In this document: positions 18,901-27,394 of the stretch, piece by piece
How positions within the stretch are numbered: position 1 is the stretch's first letter
Layout: each line of letters starts with the position of its first letter
Assembly (NCBI GenBank): GCA_900315635.1
Contig: OMZV01000008.1
Coordinates: forward strand, 124,001-188,000
DNA length: 64,000 nt
DNA from: an uncultured Prevotella sp.
Lineage (GTDB): Bacteria; Bacteroidota; Bacteroidia; Bacteroidales; Bacteroidaceae
Reading direction: 5' to 3'
Translations under genes and position numbers: made by a program
The notes under the pieces: model-generated
What the model saw: the letters and a program-made list of their open reading frames with translations, nothing else
Databases searched by the model: none
Told to the model about the DNA's origin: nothing

Positions 18901-18909
18901 ACAAAGTTA
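18901..18909 (-). promoter_or_regulatory. -7 promoter element of the HTCC gene
   Basis: On the minus strand the sequence reads TAACTTTGT, with TTTG about 20 nt further upstream. It precedes the HTCC start at 18876. Confidence 0.55.
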
Positions 18910-19096
18910 ATACTTTTATTCCTTATAAACAAATATTTCATCTCCTTAAACAAGAATGTGGAGAAAACGGCGATATTGCTGTAACACTAGCTAAACAAGC
19001 ACTTAACGGCGCTACTAAAGAGGTCAGAAAGAACATTTTGACCGAAAAATCAACACTAAAAACCGATTTTTCCACCTGATGAAAACATAAAAATTC

Positions 19097-19105
19097 TAAA
19101 TTTGC
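19097..19105 (+). promoter_or_regulatory. -7 promoter element of the susC-like gene
   Basis: TAAATTTGC lies 62 nt before the ATG at 19168. The region between 18877 and 19167 otherwise shows no gene and serves as the divergent control region. Confidence 0.55.
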
Positions 19106-19167
19106 AACCGTTAAACCAAAAACGAAATTCTTTTTAATAACCAAATATTGAACCTAAATCCAAGCGT

Positions 19168-19862
19168 ATGGAAATGAAAACTTCAAAAGCCTTCCGGTTT
19201 ATTGTTCTGTTAGTGATGGTATTCATCGTGCAGGGACTGAAGGCTCAAGTACGTACAATTACGGGTACTGTCGGCGATGGAAGTGAACCGCTGATAGGTG
19301 CTACCGTACAGGTTAAGGGCAACTCGAAAGTCGGTACTGTCACTGACGTCGATGGCCATTACAGTATTAATGTAGAATCTCCGGGCACAATCCTCGTATT
19401 CTCTTATGTAGGTTATGAGACCACTGAGCGAATGGTAGGCTCAAAGAACAAAATTGATGTTGTCATGTCGGCATCAACTGGTAGCCTTGACGAGGTCGTT
19501 GTCGTCGGTTACGGTCAGATGCGCAAGAGCGACCTCACCGGTTCTGTCTCACAGCTGAAGTCTGAGGACTTTAAGACCGGTAACAACCTCTCGGCACAGC
19601 AGCTCATGCAGGGTGCATTTGCAGGTGTCAACGTCGCACAGAACTCAGGTAAGCCAGGTGGCGCAACGACAATTCGTGTTCGTGGTGGTACGTCAGTCAA
19701 CGCAAGCAATGACCCGCTCTATGTCATTGACGGTGTGCCAATTGACGCTAATGCAGGTGTCGGTCATGCAAACATCGGCACTTACAGCAATGACTACTTC
19801 GACCAGGAGACTGCCAATCCACTGTCAATGCTCAACCCTAACGATATTGAGTCCATTCAAAG
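19168..19862 (+). pseudogene. SusC-like TonB-dependent transporter, N-terminal remnant
   Basis: The first 231 residues are SusC-like: a signal peptide, a carboxypeptidase-D-like repeat (TGTVGDGSEPLIGATVQVKG), the TonB box region (SLDEVVVVGYG) and most of the plug (FAGVNVAQNSGKPGGATTIR, DPLYVIDGVPID, LNPNDIESIQ). The frame then leaves SusC and reads 40 unrelated residues to 19983. The whole beta-barrel, about 800 residues, is missing. Full SusC imports glycans with SusD across the outer membrane. Confidence 0.92.
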
Positions 19863-20291
19863 ACTGCTGCCGAGAACAACGAGGGTTATCGCGTGCTTAA
19901 GTACTCTCCTGTCGGAGCTAAATTCTCAGGTTCGAATGCCGACAACGATTACATTGCCGAGCGCTATTCCAACGTACTCCTAATGAAGGCAGAAGCCCTC
20001 TACCGTCTCGGTCAGAACACCGACGAGGCTCTCCGTCTTGTCAATCTGGTACGCACCCGTTCCAACTGCGCTCCGTTCACAGAGCTCTCACTCGACAAGA
20101 TCGAGAAGGAACGTGCCCGCGAGTTCATTTGGGAGAACCAGCGCCGCAAGGACATGATCCGCTTCGGTTCATTCTTCACAGAGAAGACATTCTATGCTGA
20201 TGGCAATACCGATAAGACCAAAGCTATCTATCCTATTCCGGCCCAGCAGATAAATGCGAACCCGAACCTGAAACAGAACCCTGGTTATTAA
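19863..20291 (+). pseudogene. SusD-like glycan-binding lipoprotein, C-terminal remnant
   Basis: In the frame that includes 19893, the sequence reads as the SusD C-terminus: AERYSNVLLMKAEALYRLGQ, EKERAREFIWENQRRKDMIR and the end AQQINANPNLKQNPGY. About 140 residues remain of roughly 550. The signal peptide and lipobox are missing. It is joined to the susC remnant in a different frame, with no start codon of its own. A terminator follows. Confidence 0.92.
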
Positions 20292-20354
20292 AATTAGACG
20301 ATTTTTTTGGTTTACATAGACGTTGTTTTATTTAATGTGACACACCGTTAAACT

Positions 20355-20389
20355 ACGGCCATAAGCTGACGAAGCTTGTGGCCGTTTTT
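20355..20389 (+). terminator. Intrinsic terminator of the susCD unit
   Basis: ACGGCCATAAGCT pairs with AGCTTGTGGCCGT (one G-T pair) and is followed by TTTTT. Confidence 0.88.
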
Positions 20390-20413
20390 AGTAAACAAAA
20401 CTCAGTCTTTCTT

Positions 20414-20444
20414 TTGTGTTTTATACAGTTTACAGTAACTTTGC
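20414..20444 (+). promoter_or_regulatory. Promoter in front of a truncated lyase gene
   Basis: TTG at 20414-20416 and TAACTTTGC at 20436-20444 are separated by 19 nt. It would have driven the gene whose 3' part begins at about 20464. Confidence 0.7.
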
Positions 20445-20463
20445 ACGCAAAAGTAGCTAAACA

Positions 20464-20817
20464 ATAGCCACCATCGCCGCATTCGAGAATGGTGAGGAAT
20501 GGCGTAAGCAGATGCTCGCCTACGTTGAGGACAATGTCCGCTTCGTCGAGGATTACTGCCGTGAGAGCATTCCGGGCATCCGGCCTTGGCGTCCGCAGGC
20601 CTCATTCCTTGTATGGCTCGACTGCCGCGCGCTGAACCTTACCCACGAACAACTCCTCGACCTCTTCATCGACAAGGCTCATCTTGCACTCAACGACGGC
20701 GAGATGTTCGGCAAGAAGGAAGGTCACGGATTTATGCGGCTGAATGTTGCCACACCACGTGCAATACTCAAGCAAGCCCTCGACCAACTTGCAAACGCAG
20801 TAAAAGGACTTAAATAG
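20464..20817 (+). pseudogene. PatB/MalY-like cystathionine beta-lyase, C-terminal remnant
   Basis: About 117 residues of a pyridoxal-phosphate aminotransferase-fold lyase remain (TIAAFENGEEWRKQMLAYVE, SIPGIRPWRPQASFLVWLDC, GHGFMRLNVATPR). These enzymes cleave cystathionine or cysteine. The first 270 or so residues, including the lysine that binds the cofactor, are missing. A stop codon lies in frame at 20458, only 14 nt past the promoter, so 5' leader and gene body have been joined by a deletion. The symporter gene starts 6 nt downstream. Confidence 0.88.
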
Positions 20818-20822
20818 AAAAT

Positions 20823-22043
20823 ATGGAAAAGAATAAAGGCGTAGGACGCCAGCTCACTCTGTGGATAGGCGCACTCATCGTCGGCGGCATACTCGGACTG
20901 CTCGGACTGGGCTGGCTCGACCAGCTAATGACGTTCATTGCCACTGTCTATACCCGTCTGTTCCAGTTGGTTGCTGTACCTACTATAGTGCTGGCGGTCA
21001 TTACCACACTGGCAAAGTTCGGCGAACAGAAGGACACTGGGCGCATATTCGGACACGCCGTGACCTACACCCTGCTGACGACAATCACCGCGGCGGCTGT
21101 CGGACTGATACTCTACAACATTTTCCAGCCGGGCAACCTCCCTGCGTCGATGGTCAATCAGGGCAACAGCGCCATCCCAAAGGACTTGGGCAACGAGTCC
21201 TACTATGACCACATACTGGACGTTATACCGAACAACATACTGAAACCGCTGCTCGACGGCAACGTCCTCTCCCTGCTTATCCTCGCCTTTGCAGTAGGCA
21301 TAGCACTGGCGAAGATGCCAAAGTCCGATCGCAAGGACGTTCTCATGAAGGGTATTCTGGGTCTTCAGGACTTGCTGTTCCTGCTCATCCACGCCCTTAT
21401 TTGGTCGTTGCCGCTCGGCATTCTCGCCTTCTCGGCACAGCTGACGGCACAGGTATCGGCAGGTATCGCCGCCGAATCGCTTGGCAAGTACATCGCCGTC
21501 ATAGTCAGCGGAAACCTCATACAGATATTCATCATCCTGCCGTTATTCCTCTTGGCACGCGGCCTGAACCCACTGCATGTCTTCGCCCGCATGTCACCGG
21601 CGGTGCTGATGGCGTTCTTCACCAAGAGTTCGGCAGCCACACTGCCTGTTACAATGGCGTCGGCAGAGAACCGGCTGGGTGTTTCGGAGAAGGTTTCACG
21701 CTTCGTCCTGCCTATCTGTACGACCATCAACATGAACGGCTGTGCGGCATTCATCCTAGTCACGTCACTATTTGTCATGCAGAATGGCGGCGAGGTATTC
21801 TCCATCGGACAGATGATTCTGTGGCTTTTCATAGCCGTCATTGCGGCAATAGGCAATGCAGGAGTACCGATGGGCTGCTATTTCCTCACTTTGTCGCTGA
21901 TGACCGGTACCGGCGCGCCTGTCGGAATAATGGGAATCATCCTTCCCGCCTACACCATCTTCGACATGATCGAGACCGCCGAGAATGTCTGGTCAGACTC
22001 CTGCGTCTGCGCAATGACCGACCACGACATAAAAAAGCAATAA
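20823..22043 (+). CDS. Dicarboxylate/amino acid:cation symporter (DAACS family)
   Basis: The 406-residue inner membrane protein has eight predicted transmembrane helices and the family's re-entrant loops. KSSAATLPVTMASAEN corresponds to the serine-rich loop, and TTINMNGCAAFILVTSLFVM to the TM7 NMNG motif. These carriers take up glutamate, aspartate, C4-dicarboxylates or serine with Na+ or H+. It is intact and 6 nt behind the lyase remnant, so both were probably one transcript for amino acid use. Confidence 0.92.
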   Translation: MEKNKGVGRQLTLWIGALIVGGILGLLGLGWLDQLMTFIATVYTRLFQLVAVPTIVLAVITTLAKFGEQKDTGRIFGHAVTYTLLTTITAAAVGLILYNIFQPGNLPASMVNQGNSAIPKDLGNESYYDHILDVIPNNILKPLLDGNVLSLLILAFAVGIALAKMPKSDRKDVLMKGILGLQDLLFLLIHALIWSLPLGILAFSAQLTAQVSAGIAAESLGKYIAVIVSGNLIQIFIILPLFLLARGLNPLHVFARMSPAVLMAFFTKSSAATLPVTMASAENRLGVSEKVSRFVLPICTTINMNGCAAFILVTSLFVMQNGGEVFSIGQMILWLFIAVIAAIGNAGVPMGCYFLTLSLMTGTGAPVGIMGIILPAYTIFDMIETAENVWSDSCVCAMTDHDIKKQ

Positions 22044-22072
22044 AAGAATACTGCCATACGCTCAATAAACCT

Positions 22073-22110
22073 AAAAGAGCCATACGCTTAAGGCGTGTGG
22101 CTCTTTTTTT
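22073..22110 (+). terminator. Intrinsic terminator after the symporter
   Basis: AGAGCCATACGC pairs with GCGTGTGGCTCT (with one G-T pair), followed by a run of eight T. Confidence 0.92.
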
Positions 22111-22129
22111 GTTAGTAAGATAATGAACC

Positions 22130-22270
22130 TTACTTTACGATGTACTTCTTATCATTGATAATGTAGAATCCGGACTCGTTGCGATTGCCTGCCTTGTCCT
22201 GATAGACAACCGTTATATTGCAGATGTGGTTGCCCTCATCGGCAGCATCATCGGTATAACCGGCGCTGTT
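22130..22270 (-). pseudogene. C-terminal fragment of an unknown gene
   Basis: The minus strand reads about 45 codons, SAGYTDDAADEGNHICNITV, then a segment ending GFYIINDKKYIVK and a TAA at 22132. The codon use and good end look like a genuine gene end, but there is no start; the frame hits a TAA just upstream, at the edge of the AT-rich element. The rest of the gene is missing. Too little remains to name a family. Confidence 0.65.
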
Positions 22271-22413
22271 TTATGTTGTAAAAGGTATCGTTTTCCGATT
22301 AAAAATAAATTATTTTTGACTAGTTTTCAATTTATTTTCAAATTGTTTTTAATTTATTTTTAAATCAATATTAATTTATTTTCTATCGTAAAAGATGCCG
22401 TTTTACAACATAA
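22271..22413 (+). repeat. AT-rich hairpin element with 24-nt terminal inverted repeats
   Basis: TTATGTTGTAAAA plus GGTATCGTTTT at 22271-22294 matches the complement of 22390-22413 (TTATGTTGTAAAA plus CGGCATCTTTT). The interior consists of repeated AATTTATTTT and AATAAATTATTTTT segments. It is the same kind of element as 15719-15849 and may form a long hairpin. Confidence 0.85.
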
Positions 22414-22505
22414 GACATTGTCCATTGAAACGTAAGACATAATCGATAACATTGTTGGACACGGTCGGTTACAGTTTGAGACAAGTTCGGCTGTATTGCC
22501 GGACA
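22387..22505 (+). repeat. Array with a 22-nt period, about five units
   Basis: Units start at 22387, 22409, 22431, 22453, 22475 and partly 22497. Five successive units carry GACA at exactly the sixth base. The rest of each unit has diverged. The array reaches the stop codon of the DUF4840 gene. Confidence 0.7.
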
Positions 22506-23105
22506 TTACTTCTTGGCTACAGAGAAGCCGTAAGGAACAGCACCTGAGAGGTAAGAAGTGCGGACACCATCGCTGTAGATGTCGGCTGCGATAATCTGCA
22601 TAACGATCCGACCGTTGGTACGCTGTCCGAACGAATAGTAGTTGTTGACGTAGAACGGAACCTGAATCTTGTGGTCCTTGCCGCCGTAATTGGCTGTGAA
22701 CTCAACAGAGATTGGGTTGATGAGGAATGTTACCGGCGACATGTTGATGAAGCCGATGTAGCATTTCAGGTTCTGAGGCTTAGCCGTTGCGATTGCCTTG
22801 CTGACGGTAGAATCGGTGACATTCTTGGCGAGTGAGGCTACAGGGAAGTTGTAAATGGTCATGACACTGTCGGTCTGGATGCTCCAGGCGATGTTAGTAC
22901 TGTCGTTGACCTGCTTGCCATTGCTGTCCTTGTGGGCATAGAGCATAATACCGTTGTAATCGCCACGGACTGCGTTGAAAGCAGTTTCAACCTGTTCCGG
23001 AGTCAGACCTTTGTTGTCGTCATCGTCGTCGTTACAAGAAGTGAATGTCAGGCACACAGCTGCAAGGCAGCCCATCATCAATGAAATGAATTTTAAATTA
23101 CGCAT
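22506..23105 (-). CDS. DUF4840 lipoprotein
   Basis: The 199-residue product starts MRNLKFISLMMGCLAAVCLT and has a lipobox ending TSC, then NDDDDDN. The acidic run after the cysteine is the Bacteroidetes lipoprotein export signal, so the protein is likely exposed on the cell surface. The rest fits the DUF4840 family. Function is unknown. It is monocistronic and divergent from the sigma factor gene. Confidence 0.82.
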   Translation of the reverse strand: MRNLKFISLMMGCLAAVCLTFTSCNDDDDDNKGLTPEQVETAFNAVRGDYNGIMLYAHKDSNGKQVNDSTNIAWSIQTDSVMTIYNFPVASLAKNVTDSTVSKAIATAKPQNLKCYIGFINMSPVTFLINPISVEFTANYGGKDHKIQVPFYVNNYYSFGQRTNGRIVMQIIAADIYSDGVRTSYLSGAVPYGFSVAKK

Positions 23106-23294
23106 TTTGTTTGTTTTGTTTATAATTTAATTGTTGTTATTATTATCTGTTTATCGTCATGAAGGACTATTTTCAAATCCTTTTTCATTGTGTTTCTTTT
23201 TTGTTTTCACTCGTAAAATGCAGTCTTTCCTGATATATTGCCTAAGATTGTCGTTAAAGAACGTTAATAACAAAATTATCAGGCAATGTCCGCT

Positions 23295-23303
23295 TATCTT
23301 TGC
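23295..23303 (+). promoter_or_regulatory. -7 promoter element of the ECF sigma gene
   Basis: TATCTTTGC fits the housekeeping Bacteroidetes consensus and lies 23 nt before the preferred start codon at 23326. Confidence 0.6.
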
Positions 23304-23325
23304 ATTTAAATAGGTGAAGATTAAG

Positions 23326-23937
23326 ATGAATATTCTGGGTTCGGACAAAGAGCAGCGATTGCTTAAACTCTTCGACAGGGGCGATGCCACTGCCATGGAC
23401 AAGCTATATGCTGAGTATGCCGACTATCTGACGGGCGTCTGCTACCGATACATTGGCAATGCCGACGACCTGAAGGACGTGCTGCAGGAAGCTTTCATCA
23501 AGATATTCACGCAGATAGGTACATTCAAATACCGTGGCAAAGGGTCGCTGAAGGCATGGGTGACACGTATTGTCATCAACGAGGCGCTGACATTCCTGAG
23601 AAACAAGAAGCGCGAGAACATTGTCGACATAGACGTTGGAGCAACTGTTTCAGAGCCGACGGACGATGATACGGACTTGACTTCTGGTAGCGACCGGCTG
23701 ACTCTTCTACAGGAAGACGACGGCAACGGCTCGGACGAAGTGCCGATATTCGACCTGATAGCGAAGCTGCCGACGGGCTACCGAATGGTTTTCAACATGT
23801 TCGTCATCGACGGAATGAGCCACAAGGAGATAGCCGAACAGCTGGGAATAACGCCGGGCACATCGGCTTCGCAGTTCCACAAGGCACGCCATCTGCTGGC
23901 AAGAATGATTAAAGAGTACAGGAGGCAAAATGAATAG
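23326..23937 (+). CDS. ECF-type RNA polymerase sigma factor
   Basis: The ATG at 23326 (MNILGSDKEQRLLKLFDRGD) is preferred over a GTG at 23314. Sigma region 2 is seen in YRYIGNADDLKDVLQEAFIK with the DNA-melting part FKYRGKGSLKAWVTRIVINE, followed by an acidic linker (about residues 108-135) and region 4 (LPTGYRMVFNMFVIDGMSHK, IAEQLGITPGTSASQFHKAR). It directs RNA polymerase to an unknown regulon. Its stop overlaps the next gene, whose product has an anti-sigma-like N-terminus. Confidence 0.93.
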   Translation: MNILGSDKEQRLLKLFDRGDATAMDKLYAEYADYLTGVCYRYIGNADDLKDVLQEAFIKIFTQIGTFKYRGKGSLKAWVTRIVINEALTFLRNKKRENIVDIDVGATVSEPTDDDTDLTSGSDRLTLLQEDDGNGSDEVPIFDLIAKLPTGYRMVFNMFVIDGMSHKEIAEQLGITPGTSASQFHKARHLLARMIKEYRRQNE

Positions 23938-25285
23938 TGACCAGAAATGGATAGAAGACATCCGCAGGCAGGCGGGCTCTTACAAGCGTAAGGCTCCGGA
24001 AGGCTTGCTCGACGACATCAAACGGGAGATGTCGCAGAGGGGTGTCATGCCTCCGAAGCAGCGCCGACAGCCACGGCTCGCCATTGTGTGGGCACGCCGC
24101 ATATCCGTTGCAGCCGCCATTGCACTTGCCGTTGTTATGGTTGTCAGGAATGTGCCGGGCGACGGAAGTCAGTCTATTGTCGCCGACAGCAACCGCACAG
24201 AAGCCGAGACGCTAACCAAACAGCCGGCAAATGGCAGTCTGCCAGCCGGCAATGGCGCTACAAGCGGAGAAGGATTGTCCGGCGGAGGCATTGGCCAGAT
24301 TGTAGAACACATTGTTAACAAGGCAAAGGATGAGGGTAATCTGTTCCTAGCCCGATTGACCGGAAATGGTCAAGTAACACCGGTAGGCACTGAGTGTGTA
24401 GCCGACAATATGTCAACAGACGGCAGCAATGAGCCTGAAATGCTGTCGGCTGCGCCAAACAATGTACAAAGTGAATCCGTCGATGAGCATAGGTCGATTG
24501 CCAATGAGCCTCAGCATTCGGCACAAAGGCAGAACAAGATGGTCCGCAACTGGTATGGCAAGCAGACTAATATGGGGCTATCGACAAACGAAAGGAGCAA
24601 CAACTTTTCTATAGCCATGAACTATTCGGGCATGGGCAGCTCGTCGTCGACGTCGGGCTTTGGCTTCAACTCATTGAATTCCATGAGCATGCCAATAAAG
24701 AACGATATGCCTGAGGGCGACTATGTGGTTCTGGCAAAGGGTGTGTCGGAGACAACAACTACCGCTCATCACGACATGCCTGTGAAACTGGGAATAAGTC
24801 TTCGGTATAATGTCGGCAAGAGGCTGAGCTTCCAGACGGGACTGAATTACAGTTATTTGTCGTCCGACATTACCCGAGAAAACAATATGGAGGAGTATTC
24901 GTCACGGCAGAAGCTGCAGTATCTGAGCGTTCCTGTGACGGCTAGCTACAGTGTCTGGCAGAACAAGAACTTCAATGTTTATCTGTCGGCGGGTGCCGAG
25001 GCTGGCAAACTTGTCAAGGGAAAGGCTGACGTGGAGCATGTCGTTTACAATGGAAACGGCGACGTGACCAACTCATCGGAGAATATCAGTGAGCACAGGT
25101 TGCAGTATTCCGTCAGCGGAGCGGCTGGCATTGAGTACAAGGCTGGCAACAGGATAAGCCTTTATGCTGAGCCGGGCGTGACGAGATACTTCAACAACCA
25201 TAGCTCGGTGGTGAACATCTACAAGGACAAACAGACACAGTTCACCATTAATGTCGGTTTGCGCATAAATCTGAACAAGAAATAA
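23930..25285 (+). CDS. Anti-sigma-like membrane region joined to an outer-membrane beta-barrel
   Basis: The gene overlaps the sigma gene by 8 nt. Residues 1-50 are charged and cytosolic (DQKWIEDIRRQAGSYKRKAP), residues 55-72 form one transmembrane segment (ISVAAAIALAVVMVV), and a long low-complexity linker to about residue 270 follows. The C-terminal 180 residues alternate in the manner of an outer-membrane barrel (RYNVGKRLSFQTGLNYSYLS to FTINVGLRINLNKK). Such a chain could span both membranes and pass an envelope signal to the sigma factor. The role is inferred from gene order and topology. There is no cleavable signal peptide. Confidence 0.8.
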   Translation: MNSDQKWIEDIRRQAGSYKRKAPEGLLDDIKREMSQRGVMPPKQRRQPRLAIVWARRISVAAAIALAVVMVVRNVPGDGSQSIVADSNRTEAETLTKQPANGSLPAGNGATSGEGLSGGGIGQIVEHIVNKAKDEGNLFLARLTGNGQVTPVGTECVADNMSTDGSNEPEMLSAAPNNVQSESVDEHRSIANEPQHSAQRQNKMVRNWYGKQTNMGLSTNERSNNFSIAMNYSGMGSSSSTSGFGFNSLNSMSMPIKNDMPEGDYVVLAKGVSETTTTAHHDMPVKLGISLRYNVGKRLSFQTGLNYSYLSSDITRENNMEEYSSRQKLQYLSVPVTASYSVWQNKNFNVYLSAGAEAGKLVKGKADVEHVVYNGNGDVTNSSENISEHRLQYSVSGAAGIEYKAGNRISLYAEPGVTRYFNNHSSVVNIYKDKQTQFTINVGLRINLNKK

Positions 25286-25410
25286 TTATTCCTTCCGACG
25301 GGTTAGTCAGAAGGCGTAGGGCATCGGGATTTCTTCTCTTTAGTTTGCTTATAGTTCACTAAAGGAATGGCTATTGTATCTTAATATTGTATTAAAAACC
25401 AATACTTTTC

Positions 25411-25442
25411 TTTGAAAATCCATCACTTTACACTACCTTTGC
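25411..25442 (+). promoter_or_regulatory. Promoter of the S41 protease gene
   Basis: TTTG at 25411-25414 and TACCTTTGC at 25434-25442 are 19 nt apart, a textbook Bacteroidetes promoter. Confidence 0.85.
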
Positions 25443-25478
25443 AAATCAAAAGTGAAGAATATAAAGATAATAAGAACA

Positions 25479-27173
25479 ATGAAGAAATTCCTTCTTTCAC
25501 TCGCTATCATGGTGGCAGGGGTAAGCTCCGTTGCCTATGCGCAAAGCGATTCAGCCGTCAGCGAGCATAACTTCGATGTGTCGAAGAATATAGAGACGTT
25601 CAACGCTATCTATAAAACTCTCGACATGATGTATGTTGATACGCTCAATGCCGACGAGGTTGTGGGCAACGGAATCAACTACATGCTGCATTCCCTCGAC
25701 CCATACACGGTTTATTATCCCGAAGACAAGTCGAAGGATTTTACCATGATGCTCTCTGGAAAGTATGCCGGCATAGGAGCGCTCATCCGCTATAATCTAG
25801 CCATTGGCAATGTAGTAATCGATGAGCCTTACGAAGGCATGCCCGCAGCGGAAGCCGGATTGCGAAAGGGCGACATCATACTTGCCATCGACGACACGAC
25901 GACGGTGGGCAAGGACGTCAGCTTCGTTAGCAGCCATCTGCGTGGTGAGGCTGGAACAACATTCGTTCTGACTTTCAAGCGACCGGCTACCGGCAAAACA
26001 ATAAAGCGGAAAATCACCCGCCGGGCTATCCAGTTGCCTGACATTCCATACTATGGCCTGCAGCCAAACGGTATAGGCTATCTCGACCTTAACTCCTTCA
26101 CGAGTGAGAACTGCGCACGCGATGTCCGCCGGGACTTCCTCGAGATGAAGCAGAAGGGCATGAAGGCATTCGTCCTGGACCTCCGGAACAATGGCGGCGG
26201 ACTGCTCAACCAGGCTGTCGAAATAGTCAACATGTTTGTTCCGAAGGGCATTTCCATTGTCAAGACTAAGGGAAAGGTTAAGCAGGTTAATCACGATTAC
26301 CGCACCACTGTGGAGCCTATCGACACGGTAATGCCTATCGTCGTGCTTGTAAACGGCGAGTCGGCATCGGCAAGTGAGATTACTAGCGGAAGCCTTCAGG
26401 ATCTCGACCGTGCTGTAATACTCGGCACACGAACCTACGGAAAGGGTCTTGTTCAAGCAACACTGGACATGCCTTACAACGGACAGCTTAAGCTTACGAC
26501 CTCGAAATACTACATCCCCAGCGGCCGTTGCATCCAGGCTATAAACTACAAGCATGCCAATGGCGGTTACACTGAGCATGTTCCGGACTCTCTGACACAC
26601 TTGTTCCACACCATTGGAGGCAGGGAAGTCCGTGACGGTGGCGGCATAAAGCCGGATGTTGAGGTAAAGTCTGACTCTCTGCCGAACATCGCTTTCTATC
26701 TTGCAGGTACAGGACGCGACTCTTCGGAGGTAATGCTCAACTGGGAATTGAAGTACATGAAGAGTCATCCTACTATCGCCCCGGCAAACGAATTCCATAT
26801 TACCGATGCCGATTATGACGACTTCAAGAAGGATGTTCTTGCCAGCAAATTCAAGTATGACGGCGAAACGGAGAAGTACTTGCAGCAGCTTGTGAAGCTT
26901 GCTAAGTTTGAAGGATACTATGACGACGCCAAACCGGAGTTTGATGCCATAGAGAAGAAGCTCAAGCACAACGTTGCCAAAGACCTAGACTATAACTCAA
27001 AGCTCATTCGTCAGCTCATAGAGTCCGACTTGGTGGCTGTCTACTATTATCAGCGTGGCACCGTCGAGAATGGTCTCAGGAATGATAAGCAATACAAGGC
27101 TGCCGTCGATTTGCTTCTTGACCCGCAGAAATACAACGATATTCTTCATCCCGCAAACACAGCAAAGGAATAA
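25479..27173 (+). CDS. S41 family carboxy-terminal processing protease
   Basis: The ATG at 25479 gives a signal peptide (MKKFLLSLAIMVAGVSSVAY); the GTG at 25452 lies almost at the transcription start and is rejected. A PDZ domain follows (GIGALIRYNLAIGNVVIDEP, AAEAGLRKGDIILAIDDT), then the Ser-Lys protease domain with the nucleophile in NGESASASEITSGSLQD (about residue 296) and the lysine in YGKGLVQ (about residue 321). It acts in the periplasm on the C-termini of envelope proteins. At about 564 residues it is the long CtpA/Tsp type. Confidence 0.94.
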   Translation: MKKFLLSLAIMVAGVSSVAYAQSDSAVSEHNFDVSKNIETFNAIYKTLDMMYVDTLNADEVVGNGINYMLHSLDPYTVYYPEDKSKDFTMMLSGKYAGIGALIRYNLAIGNVVIDEPYEGMPAAEAGLRKGDIILAIDDTTTVGKDVSFVSSHLRGEAGTTFVLTFKRPATGKTIKRKITRRAIQLPDIPYYGLQPNGIGYLDLNSFTSENCARDVRRDFLEMKQKGMKAFVLDLRNNGGGLLNQAVEIVNMFVPKGISIVKTKGKVKQVNHDYRTTVEPIDTVMPIVVLVNGESASASEITSGSLQDLDRAVILGTRTYGKGLVQATLDMPYNGQLKLTTSKYYIPSGRCIQAINYKHANGGYTEHVPDSLTHLFHTIGGREVRDGGGIKPDVEVKSDSLPNIAFYLAGTGRDSSEVMLNWELKYMKSHPTIAPANEFHITDADYDDFKKDVLASKFKYDGETEKYLQQLVKLAKFEGYYDDAKPEFDAIEKKLKHNVAKDLDYNSKLIRQLIESDLVAVYYYQRGTVENGLRNDKQYKAAVDLLLDPQKYNDILHPANTAKE

Positions 27174-27200
27174 TAGAATTCTTCTTTAAACATACTACTG

Positions 27201-27237
27201 AACCGGATTCACCATCTTTCGTGGGTCCGGTTTTATT
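27201..27237 (+). terminator. Intrinsic terminator
   Basis: A 12-bp stem, AACCGGATTCAC with GTGGGTCCGGTT, surrounds an 8-nt loop and is followed by a T-rich run. Confidence 0.9.
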
Positions 27238-27334
27238 GTTTCCATAAGTTAAGTCCTTGTATTCGACTAAATAAAGAGTAACCGTCAAAGAGTTGACATA
27301 TTATGCACAAATGAAGAAATAATGAGCAATTTAC

Positions 27335-27366
27335 TTGGCAACTTTAAACATTCTTTGTACCTTTGC
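27335..27366 (+). promoter_or_regulatory. Promoter of the OmpP1/FadL gene
   Basis: TTG at 27335-27337 and TACCTTTGC at 27358-27366 are 20 nt apart; the ATG is 28 nt downstream. Confidence 0.8.
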
Positions 27367-27394
27367 ACCCGTTTTTGAGATATTTTAAGGAATT

